Assembly (NCBI GenBank): GCA_965279735.1
Contig: OZ257260.1
Coordinates: 2,542,001 to 2,606,000, forward strand
Direction of reading: 5' to 3'
Length of the DNA stretch: 64,000 bases
Origin: CAIUGU01 sp965279735
GTDB lineage: Bacteria > Pseudomonadota > Gammaproteobacteria > Steroidobacterales > Steroidobacteraceae
Position numbers and translations under genes: made by a program. Below the pieces are notes generated by a model that ran no database searches, was not told the origin of the DNA, and saw only the letters and a program-made list of their open reading frames with translations. Below are positions 52,251 through 59,972 of the stretch, one piece after another (position 1 is the first letter of the stretch; each line of letters opens with the position of its first letter).

Positions 52251-53584
52251 GAGGGAACCCCGGCAGCGGGATCGCGCCTGCCCCAGACGGTGCCCGAAGC
52301 CCTGACCGGCACAGGCGGCATCGCCGGCCCAAGCTTCCCAGATTCGGGTGAGGGGTCATCGGCCGACGGCCACAGGAACAATGCGAGGGCGATACCATGT
52401 GCAAACGGTATGTAGAGGCCGTTAAGCAGGAAACAGAGAAGGAGTGCGAGACTGACGAGGTATGAGCGACTCCTCGAGAAGAGCAGGTAAAGAAGGAAGG
52501 CAAAATAAGCAAAGGTGCCTGCGACGCCGAACTCGAAGAGCGTCTTGAAAAAAGGCATTTCGGCAACGACATAGGCCGAGCGTTGCTGGAAATCGTAGAA
52601 CGAGCCCGCCCCCGTGCCGAAAAGCGTTCGGAGCGGATCACTCCACAGGAATTCGCCGAACATGTAGAACCCGCCTATGAACCGCGCGAACCCGCTCGAC
52701 CGGTCCGAGTCGAATTCATTGACCCGCGACAGAAGGCGGTCCAGGAAAAAATACTGCCGGAAGAAATAGAGCGCCGCGAACAGCAGTGCGCCGAAGAACA
52801 ACAGGTCCCAGCGTCGCCGACTGATGACGAACAGCGGTACGCAAATGGCAAGGATCATCAGTCCCGTACCGGAATGGGCCAGCAAGGCGGCAAGGGCGTA
52901 TATCGGGATCCGTCGCATGCGATTGAGCATGCTCAGTTCGACCACGATGGCAACCGCCATCAATTGGGCGAAGTAAGAGGGTTCGGCGAGGAATACTCCG
53001 TTCGACCTGAACAGATCAGTGCCGTAGCCGAGCGGACCTTTGCTGTTGAACCCCTGGACCAGGTAGGACGGCGAAACCAGGTATTCCATCGGAAAGAGAT
53101 GTTTCACCTCAATCAGGAACTGCAGGAAAAACTGCGCTATCCCCAGCCATGCGAGCACCAGGCACACGTTCTGGAAGAATGTCGTGGCACGTTGCGCACT
53201 GTCGCGCCCCGAATTCACGTAAAACGCAAAAGGCACGTGCACCGCGGCGAATAGAAGCACGGAGTTGAGAGAGAAGGCCTCACCGCGGAACAGGGGGACG
53301 AGGCCGATGAATCCGGTAACGATCAGGAACATCGCCAGCCGCAGCGCGTCGAGCCGCATACAACCCGCGAAAATACCCGCAGCAATCGCAATGGGGACCA
53401 CCATCACCGAAATGCCGATGCCATCTGCGCCGAACGGCGGTATTGCCACCTTTGTGAGCAGCGCTGTACTCAGGATGGGCGTCAGGAGCACCGCCATCGA
53501 AGCCCACGAATGTTGTTTGACATCGCTGGCGAGACCAGCGGTAACCAATGGCGTACCAGCGGCGGTAATCACAGCCTGGTTCAT
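52247..53584 (-). CDS. Wzy/O-antigen-ligase-like polymerase
   Basis: A 445-residue protein with about eleven transmembrane helices. A large loop in the middle (RSNGVFLAEPSYFAQLMAVA) carries the F-x-E-P-S motif common in Wzy-like EPS polymerases of PEP-CTERM/exosortase-type loci. It should join EPS repeat units in the periplasm. The C-terminal 40 residues are polar. The gene follows epsG by 39 bp upstream and overlaps the next GT2 by 4 bp. Confidence 0.82.
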   Translation of the reverse strand: MNQAVITAAGTPLVTAGLASDVKQHSWASMAVLLTPILSTALLTKVAIPPFGADGIGISVMVVPIAIAAGIFAGCMRLDALRLAMFLIVTGFIGLVPLFRGEAFSLNSVLLFAAVHVPFAFYVNSGRDSAQRATTFFQNVCLVLAWLGIAQFFLQFLIEVKHLFPMEYLVSPSYLVQGFNSKGPLGYGTDLFRSNGVFLAEPSYFAQLMAVAIVVELSMLNRMRRIPIYALAALLAHSGTGLMILAICVPLFVISRRRWDLLFFGALLFAALYFFRQYFFLDRLLSRVNEFDSDRSSGFARFIGGFYMFGEFLWSDPLRTLFGTGAGSFYDFQQRSAYVVAEMPFFKTLFEFGVAGTFAYFAFLLYLLFSRSRSYLVSLALLLCFLLNGLYIPFAHGIALALFLWPSADDPSPESGKLGPAMPPVPVRASGTVWGRRDPAAGVPS

Positions 53585-53623
53585 CCGGGAAGTTTTCCGG
53601 AGGGAAAGCGATTCTCGGGGCGT

Positions 53624-54502
53624 TCAGTCATTGAGCACTGCCCCGAGCAGCAACGCGCCGATAGACTGGATCTGCGCGCTTGCACGCTCGACTTCTGCCA
53701 CTTTTGTACGGTGCCGACAGGTCGCGAGGATGCACGCGCCGCCGCGCGCCGCGACCATTTGTGCATCCGCGAAATCCAGGACAGGCGGCGTATCGATGAT
53801 CACGATGTCGAACTTGACCGGTGCTACTTCAAGCAGGTAGTTGAAAGTCACGCGCGCCAGCAGCTCTTGCGGGTTCGGCGGCGCCGCTCCGGCACACAGC
53901 ACCGACAGATGATCGAACGAGGGGACCGGGAGATAGGAATCCTGGAAAGAAGTCCGGCCGACGAGCAGACTCGACAGACCGGCATTGGGCTCAAGGCCAA
54001 ACAGGTCCTGCTGCGCGGGATCCCGAAAATTCGCATCCACAAGCAGGGTCTTCTGCCCCAGCTGGGAAAACACGATGGCAAGGTTCGCAGCCAGGCTGCT
54101 ACACCCGACTCGTGCACGTGGGCCTGTGACGACCAAGGTCTTGTTCTCCTCATTGAACCAGACCAGCGATAGCCGGCTTCGCAATGCGCGCAGCGCCTCG
54201 GCAGCGGGACCGAAAGGCTGGTACGCGGCCACCAGCGTTGGACTTAGCCGGGACTTGCCCGGATTTACATACGGATATTCAAACTGGAGGGCGAGCGCCC
54301 GCTGGATGTCGTCCTCGCTCACCAGTCCCAGCTGCTGGGCCGCTTCGCCGAATCGCAGGTTCTTTTCGCGCTGCGTATCGACGACCCGGTTTACGTCAAC
54401 CTCGTCAAGCGCACCCGCATCGAGGAGAAGCTTGCCCACGAAAGTGTCTTCCATGCCGGGAGGAGAGCGTGGCATCTTCTTCCGGCGTATCACGGTACTC
54501 AT
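53624..54502 (-). CDS. epsG: EpsG-like chain-length BY-kinase with degenerate P-loop
   Basis: A 292-residue protein. Residues ~20-75 are a GspE-N/MshEN-like domain (KLLLDAGALDEVDVN, FGEAAQQLGLVSEDDIQRAL), followed by a BY-kinase-like ATPase domain. The usual Walker A Lys is absent: VTGPRARVGCSSLAANLA has Cys where Lys (or Arg in EpsG relatives) is expected. The A' motif LLVDANFRDP and Walker B IVIIDTPPV remain. There is no C-terminal tyrosine cluster. It probably assists EpsF in setting chain length; catalytic activity is doubtful. Confidence 0.8.
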   Translation of the reverse strand: MSTVIRRKKMPRSPPGMEDTFVGKLLLDAGALDEVDVNRVVDTQREKNLRFGEAAQQLGLVSEDDIQRALALQFEYPYVNPGKSRLSPTLVAAYQPFGPAAEALRALRSRLSLVWFNEENKTLVVTGPRARVGCSSLAANLAIVFSQLGQKTLLVDANFRDPAQQDLFGLEPNAGLSSLLVGRTSFQDSYLPVPSFDHLSVLCAGAAPPNPQELLARVTFNYLLEVAPVKFDIVIIDTPPVLDFADAQMVAARGGACILATCRHRTKVAEVERASAQIQSIGALLLGAVLND

Positions 54503-54542
54503 AGGGCTGGGTATTTCCGCGGAGTGAAAAAAAGTTCGGATG

Positions 54543-55985
54543 TCAGGCCGGTTGGGCGCCAATTGCAGGGTCCGACGACCGGCGCCTGCCCAGCCGCCGC
54601 GACGTCGACTTTGGTAGACGCGGCAATTCCGCCAGGACGGTCAACCGGGCGATGCCCGAAAGATCGGCGGTAGAGCGGATGCGGCGGTCGAACAGTTCGA
54701 TCGACAACGCGAGACCTGCAGCGAGCATTGCGCCGAGAACGGTGGCAAGCATGATGTTGCGCAGGACATTTGGCCGCGCTGGAAACGCAGGTGGCAGTGC
54801 ACTATTAAGCACCGCGATGTTGCTCTGGTTCAGCTGACTCTGGAGTCGCACGTCGCTGGCGCGCTGCAATCCCTGGTCGTAGGCGCGTTGTGCATTGTCG
54901 ACTTCTCGCTTCAGTACATCGAGCCCGTCTCGCTGCTGCTGGAGGGCGAGTATCCGATCACGTTGCTTGTCGAGTGCCCTCTGCATTTCCCCCGCCTGTC
55001 GCTGGGCGATCTCCGCGGACTGGGTAATGGAACCCCGTGCGGTCCTGAGTTCGGTTGCCAGCCTGCTTCGAAGCGTGGTGACTTCCGCGGCAGCACTGAT
55101 GAATTGGGGATGATTGCGGTCATAGCGTTCCCGCACGTCCGCGAGTTTGCCTTCTGCGCGCACGAGATCCGCCTTCATGCTTTGCAGAAGCTGATTTCCC
55201 AGTATGTCAGGCAACTCTTCCAACCGGTCCTGATCCAGTGCCTGCGTCGCCTGTCGAAGACGCGTCTGTCCTTCGTACATCTGCGCCTGTGCGGTGACGA
55301 GCTGGTTGGCGATCTCGGCCAGCCGTGCATTCTCGACGTCGAGCTGGTCGCTCGCGCCCACGATACTTTCGTCCTGCTGGTAAGTCGCGAGCCGTCCCTG
55401 TGCAGCCTCGAGGGACGAGCGAAGACCCTGCAGTTGCTTATCGAACCAGGCGGCCTGACGCTTCATCGGGTCCATCTGCAATTGCAGGCTGGTTTCGATG
55501 TAAGCATCGGCATAGGCGTTCGCGATATCCGCGGCGAGGACGGGATTCTCGTCCTCAATCTGGATCTCGATGACGTTGCTTTCGCGCGACGGCTTGATGC
55601 TGAGGCGGGACAGCAGCCGATCCGCGAGATCACCCTGTGATGCGACAGGCCTCGCCGAGCCCGAGTTGGCTGTCCCTCCTGTTTGCGGCTTGTTGAACCA
55701 CGGATTCGCCGCCAGCTGCAACTCGTCCACGACCTTGGCGGCCACGGTACGGCTCGATATCACGTCGATCTGCGTCGCCCGGAGGCCTGCCACCTGCTGT
55801 GCCTGTTGTGGGGCACCAGTCACGGGATCAGCACTCTTGGAATCGACGACCACCGACACTGCAGCCACATACACCTTCGGCATGCTGATGCTGACGACGG
55901 CGACCGTGGTGACGATGCCCGCGAACACGAGGAAGATCATGACGCGACGCGCCCAGATGACCTGCAGCAGCTGAAGGAATTTCAT
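54543..55985 (-). CDS. epsF: EpsF-like chain length determinant (Wzz/GumC type)
   Basis: A 480-residue inner-membrane protein with helices near residues 15-35 and 420-440 and a long periplasmic coiled coil between (about 180-390). The Wzz N-terminal domain includes VVVDSKSADPVTG. It sets EPS polymer length and bridges to the outer-membrane exporter together with EpsE and EpsG. The next gene, epsG, starts 40 bp downstream. Confidence 0.9.
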   Translation of the reverse strand: MKFLQLLQVIWARRVMIFLVFAGIVTTVAVVSISMPKVYVAAVSVVVDSKSADPVTGAPQQAQQVAGLRATQIDVISSRTVAAKVVDELQLAANPWFNKPQTGGTANSGSARPVASQGDLADRLLSRLSIKPSRESNVIEIQIEDENPVLAADIANAYADAYIETSLQLQMDPMKRQAAWFDKQLQGLRSSLEAAQGRLATYQQDESIVGASDQLDVENARLAEIANQLVTAQAQMYEGQTRLRQATQALDQDRLEELPDILGNQLLQSMKADLVRAEGKLADVRERYDRNHPQFISAAAEVTTLRSRLATELRTARGSITQSAEIAQRQAGEMQRALDKQRDRILALQQQRDGLDVLKREVDNAQRAYDQGLQRASDVRLQSQLNQSNIAVLNSALPPAFPARPNVLRNIMLATVLGAMLAAGLALSIELFDRRIRSTADLSGIARLTVLAELPRLPKSTSRRLGRRRSSDPAIGAQPA

Positions 55986-56013
55986 TGGCAGTTGCTCTTT
56001 GGTGTGGGCATGT

Positions 56014-56826
56014 TCAGAACCAGCTTTCCCGGACCAGAATCACGTCATCGGCCTGCAGTGCATCGGTGCCCTTCGCCGAATATTCCTTTTCCTTGCCCGA
56101 CGCATCGCGACGCTTGACGATGGTCCGGCGTTCGGAGCCGCGCACCGTCAAGCCGCCGCCCGTGGAAATCGCGCGAGAGACAGTCATGTTGCGATCGAGC
56201 TTGTACACACCGGGCTTTTGCACTTCGCCATAGATGTAGAACTGCGAAGCACGCGGAATGTTGAGCGTGTCGCCGGCGTTGACGACCAGGTTCTGGGTGC
56301 TGTCGCCTTCCATGAGTGCACCGAGGTCGACGACTGTCTTGGTGCCGTCGCTGTGCAGGAGGGTTGCATGGTCGCCGGCCGTTTCGCTGCTGATGCCGCC
56401 CGCGAGGGCTAGGGCATCGAGCACCTTGTTGGAAGCCGTGAGCGAATACTGGCCGGGTTTGGCCACCTGCCCCATGACGGCAACCTTCTGGCTCTCGTAT
56501 TCCATCACCAGCACGGAAACCTGTGCTTGGCGCACGAAGCCACCGCTGGCCAGACGCAAGGCCAGTTCCTTTTCCACATCCCATGTCGACATGCCGTTGA
56601 TCGTCAGCTGGCCGAGGAGCGGGAACGTGATGTTTCCCGATTGGCTCACGCGCACATCGGCCGCCAGCTCGGGATGATCGAACACACCGATCTTGAGCAA
56701 GTCGCCGGGACCGAGCCGGTAGTCGCTCTCGGCGGCTGACAGGGACAGCGACAGACACATCCACGCCATGATCGCGAGCAGAAACTGCTGCAACGACGGA
56801 AGGGGAATTCTGTGATTCGTTCTCAT
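56014..56826 (-). CDS. epsE: EpsE-like polysaccharide export protein (Wza type)
   Basis: A 270-residue protein with a signal peptide (to about SAAES) and a polysaccharide export sequence DYRLGPGDLLKIGVFDHPEL followed by two SLBB-type domains (VAVMGQVAKPGQYSL; FYIYGEVQKPGVYKL). No lipobox Cys is seen. It forms or lines the periplasmic/outer-membrane part of the exporter. It lies 28 bp upstream of epsF. Confidence 0.92.
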   Translation of the reverse strand: MRTNHRIPLPSLQQFLLAIMAWMCLSLSLSAAESDYRLGPGDLLKIGVFDHPELAADVRVSQSGNITFPLLGQLTINGMSTWDVEKELALRLASGGFVRQAQVSVLVMEYESQKVAVMGQVAKPGQYSLTASNKVLDALALAGGISSETAGDHATLLHSDGTKTVVDLGALMEGDSTQNLVVNAGDTLNIPRASQFYIYGEVQKPGVYKLDRNMTVSRAISTGGGLTVRGSERRTIVKRRDASGKEKEYSAKGTDALQADDVILVRESWF

Positions 56827-56833
56827 GGTCGAT

Positions 56834-57748
56834 TTACTGGCTGCTGGCGGAAAGAGGGAATGGCGTCTCAGGGGTATCGGGCGTAGCCGGTCCAGAGAAT
56901 TCGTGCGGCGCGAGCCATGATGTCAGCACATCTTCGTGATAGCTGATTGCGGCACGCGCCCGCTGTTCGGTGAAGTAACGGGCCAGCACTGCCTGCTTCT
57001 GTTTGTCTGCGAGCTGCTGCTCAATGGTCACTCGCGCGGCTTCGAAGTCGATGGGTGCGGCCGTGACGCTACCGACCGACATGAGGAAAACCTGATCCTC
57101 GTGCTCGACCAGCAGCAGATCTCCGGCGCGGGCACGGGCAAACTCATCGAGTTTGCTCGCAGGCAGATTTTCCGCAGAAGCAGTCACGGGATGGATTTCA
57201 TACCCGACCTTCTGACGGTTGAGCGCACTGCGGACCCGCTCGACCGAATGGGCAGAATCAAGCTGGCGCTGCAAGGCGGCGGTAAGACCCGCTTTGGGTA
57301 TCGCAAAGACCACGAACTGGTAGATACGCCGCTGCGCGAACAGCGCAGGATGGGCGGCGTAGTACTCGTGAACGTCGGCGCTGCTTACGGGCGGCGAGCG
57401 GGCAAGCACGCGCTCGGCTGCGAGTCTCGCGAGGGTCTGGCGGGAAGCAAGAGCCCGGGACGCCGCCACGGCAGGGTCGCGATCGAGTCCGGCAGCCACC
57501 GCGTCCTGGACCAGCAGCTCTTCGTTGATGAGATCCTCGAGCGTGTTCCTCGCGATTTCCGGCGAAATGCTTGCGTCGCGATTCGCGATGGCCTGTTCCA
57601 GGGTCGCCGCGGTGATCTCCTTTGCATTGACGGTCAGGAGGACTGCGGCGGATTGCGTTTCATCACCCGCCACGTCGCAGCCTGCCAGCACACTGGCCAG
57701 GAGCCAGGCCAGCAGCACGCGAACAAAGGGTGCGATTTCAGTACGCAT
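56834..57748 (-). CDS. epsD: EpsD family peptidyl-prolyl isomerase-like lipoprotein
   Basis: A 304-residue protein with a lipobox LLASVLAGC (Cys23 or so) and a SurA/PpiC-like chaperone region (LEDLINEELLVQDAVAAG) typical of EpsD in exosortase-associated EPS loci. The isomerase domain looks reduced. It may help fold or assemble outer-membrane export components. Its start overlaps the end of epsB by 11 bp. Confidence 0.85.
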   Translation of the reverse strand: MRTEIAPFVRVLLAWLLASVLAGCDVAGDETQSAAVLLTVNAKEITAATLEQAIANRDASISPEIARNTLEDLINEELLVQDAVAAGLDRDPAVAASRALASRQTLARLAAERVLARSPPVSSADVHEYYAAHPALFAQRRIYQFVVFAIPKAGLTAALQRQLDSAHSVERVRSALNRQKVGYEIHPVTASAENLPASKLDEFARARAGDLLLVEHEDQVFLMSVGSVTAAPIDFEAARVTIEQQLADKQKQAVLARYFTEQRARAAISYHEDVLTSWLAPHEFSGPATPDTPETPFPLSASSQ

Positions 57749-59150
57749 GGCGATCCCGCCAGACGACGGTGCCGGTCTTGAGGAGAATCATGAGATCGAA
57801 CCAGATCGACCAGTGCTGGAGGTATTCGAGGTCGAACTCGATTCGCTTGCGCATCGACTCCAGATCGTCGCCGCCCCGATAGCCGTTGATCTGCGCCCAG
57901 CCTGTAATTCCGGGCTTGATCTTGTGCCGGATCATGTAACCGGGGATCAGGCGCCGATACTGCTCATTCACCGCGACGGCATGGGGACGAGGACCCACGA
58001 TGCTCATCGTCCCTTCCAGGACATTAAGCAGCTGGGGCAATTCGTCGATGGACGTCTTGCGCATGAAGGCGCCGAGCGGCGTCACGCGCGAATCGTTGCG
58101 CGCGACCTGTGTATAGCTCTTGTCACCGTCCTCGGTGACCGACATCGAACGGAACTTGTAGACGGTAATGGGCTTGCCATCGAGGCCGTAGCGCTTCTGC
58201 CTGAAGATCACGGGGCCCGGCGAGGTCATGCGTATCGCCGCTGCCGTACCCAGCAGTACCGGGGAAAGCAGCAACACCGCCGTACCCGACACGATGATGT
58301 CCATCACTCGCTTCAGCAGGCCGCGCAGCCCGAAGAACGGCGATTCGCAGACCGCAACCAGCGGAATGCCCTCGAGCAGGTCGATGCGGCCCTGGATGAG
58401 ACTGAAGAAGAAGAGGTCTGGAACGAAATAGACCGAAACGGTCGAGTCCCTCAGCTGTTCGAGCAGGCTCAAGACCCGTGGATCGCGGCTCATCGGTAAC
58501 GTGATGTAGACCAGCCTGACGTCGTTGCCGAGCACGAACGCAGGGAGCGAGCGCAGCTTGCCAAGCACACGAGTCTTGCCCTTCGCGTGGAGGCGTCTCG
58601 GGTCGCGGTCCTCGAAATACCCGACAACCTCGATACGGTTCAGCGGACTGGTCGAGAACGTCTCTTCCAGCCGGACACCGATCTCGGTCAGCCCCACGAT
58701 CACTGCGCGGCGTGAAGGTGCGCGGCTTTTCTGCAGGGTGCGTTCGGCGGCGATCTGCACCATCCAGAGAACGACCGGTGTTGTGGCGGCCCAAGTGAGC
58801 AGGACGGCGCCATTGAACCGGTTGCTGAATCCGGACACATGCATCAGCACCCAGATGAATCCGACTACCAGCAGCCAGCGCAGGAGGATGTTGAGGAAGC
58901 CGTGCCACGCCTGCATGCGCGTGCGATGCGCCTGCACGGGTGCCACGCCGAGATAGTCGGCGGCCAGGATGAATGCCAGCACCGCAATCAGGAAATGCGG
59001 CCCGTAAAGAGGTTCTCTCCAGATCCGCAGGCAGACGACCAGTGTGCAGACAGCCGCCACCGGATAGAGCAGGGATTTCGTCAGGAAGACCGAAGACGGA
59101 TCTGCTGTCGTGACCTCGCCTGACTGATAACTGTGTTGCCAGGGTTCCAT
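57738..59150 (-). CDS. epsB: EpsB-like undecaprenyl-phosphate glycosyl-1-phosphate transferase
   Basis: A 470-residue priming enzyme of the WcaJ/WbaP type that puts the first sugar-1-phosphate on undecaprenyl phosphate. Four N-terminal helices precede a CoA-binding-like domain, then the fifth helix and catalytic domain with FRQKRYGLDGKPITVYKFRSM, DELPQLLNVL, SIVGPRPHAV and PGITGWAQINGYRG. The usual glucose-type enzyme is most likely, but the sugar is not certain. Confidence 0.93.
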   Translation of the reverse strand: MEPWQHSYQSGEVTTADPSSVFLTKSLLYPVAAVCTLVVCLRIWREPLYGPHFLIAVLAFILAADYLGVAPVQAHRTRMQAWHGFLNILLRWLLVVGFIWVLMHVSGFSNRFNGAVLLTWAATTPVVLWMVQIAAERTLQKSRAPSRRAVIVGLTEIGVRLEETFSTSPLNRIEVVGYFEDRDPRRLHAKGKTRVLGKLRSLPAFVLGNDVRLVYITLPMSRDPRVLSLLEQLRDSTVSVYFVPDLFFFSLIQGRIDLLEGIPLVAVCESPFFGLRGLLKRVMDIIVSGTAVLLLSPVLLGTAAAIRMTSPGPVIFRQKRYGLDGKPITVYKFRSMSVTEDGDKSYTQVARNDSRVTPLGAFMRKTSIDELPQLLNVLEGTMSIVGPRPHAVAVNEQYRRLIPGYMIRHKIKPGITGWAQINGYRGGDDLESMRKRIEFDLEYLQHWSIWFDLMILLKTGTVVWRDRHAY

Positions 59151-59190
59151 GGCGCCGCAAGCCTGGTGACGTGACCGGTTTGGCTTGCGC

Positions 59191-59547
59191 TCAGCGATAC
59201 ATTACTTCCGCCAGGGGACGGTGCTGCAATGACTTCTGCTTGCGACGCAGATGCACGGCAACGAGGCCGCCAGCCAGCCCCAGCATCAGGTATGACCCGA
59301 AATTGTCGCCAGCAGGAGAGTCTTCGGCTGCGACCGGCGCATGGTCGAAATACTGTCCGGCGGTGCGCGACACCACCGGCAGCCTGCTCGCCCTCTCGGC
59401 CACAGATGCATCGATCAGGTGGAGAAATGAGGAATCTGCTTCTGAATCGACCTGTCCCAAGCGGGTAGTCCTGTTGGTGGCAGCCGAAGCGGCAACCGTA
59501 AACAGAAGAGGCAACGAGGCAGCACAGACAAGTGTCCAGGGTTTCAT
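59191..59547 (-). CDS. Small secreted protein with sorting-signal-like C-terminus
   Basis: A 118-residue protein with a signal peptide (MKPWTLVCAASLPLLF to about SAATN) and no known domain in the middle. The C-terminus has a short polar segment GDNFGSY, a hydrophobic stretch LMLGLAGGLVAVHL and the basic cluster RRKQ, the three-part plan of PEP-CTERM-type exosortase signals, although the PEP motif itself is missing. It is the first gene of the EPS locus. ATG 59547 was chosen for the signal peptide. Confidence 0.65.
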   Translation of the reverse strand: MKPWTLVCAASLPLLFTVAASAATNRTTRLGQVDSEADSSFLHLIDASVAERASRLPVVSRTAGQYFDHAPVAAEDSPAGDNFGSYLMLGLAGGLVAVHLRRKQKSLQHRPLAEVMYR

Positions 59548-59641
59548 GCGATCGATCTCCATGTCGCTCAGCTGCGACGCAAACCACGCTGAATATCCAA
59601 ACCAGTCCCCTGCACGCTTTCTTGTTGTCGGTGTATGACAA

Positions 59642-59657
59642 AGCAATTTTCATTCCA
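59642..59657 (-). promoter_or_regulatory. Candidate sigma-54 promoter of the EPS locus
   Basis: On the minus strand the site reads TGGAATGAAAATTGCT. It has the invariant GG and GC exactly 10 bases apart and a perfect TTGCT -12 element; the -24 element matches TGGCAC at four of six positions. The predicted start would be near 59630, leaving a leader of about 85 nt before the small secreted protein. Exosortase-type EPS loci are often under a sigma-54 activator (PrsR). The rest of 59548-59972 contains no gene that I can support. Confidence 0.5.
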
Positions 59658-59911
59658 GCGCCACGTGTCTCGTGTATGCAACACATGGAAGACGCGCAGG
59701 TGAACGTCGAGCACCGAACGTTTCTCGAAAGGGACGACACATGGAGAAGAAAACGCGCTGGAAAACAGCGTTATTGGTGATCTGTAGACATGCCGTCTGC
59801 TCTGGACGGCGATATCGAATGTTAAATCACCGGGCAATATCTACACGCATGCGTAGTGGTAACTATTACCGGCGACGCGCGCTTTCTTGCAAACACGCAC
59901 CGAATAGGTAC

Positions 59912-59938
59912 GCCACCGCACCGAGTTGGCGCGGTGGC
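59912..59938 (-). terminator. Hairpin downstream of clpB
   Basis: An 8-bp stem GCCACCGC/GCGGTGGC with an 11-base loop lies 35 bp past the clpB stop. No T run follows on the minus strand, so it is only a possible terminator separating clpB from the EPS locus. Confidence 0.35.
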
Positions 59939-59972
59939 ACGCAGGAACTTCAATCCTCAAGTATCGCAGTGC

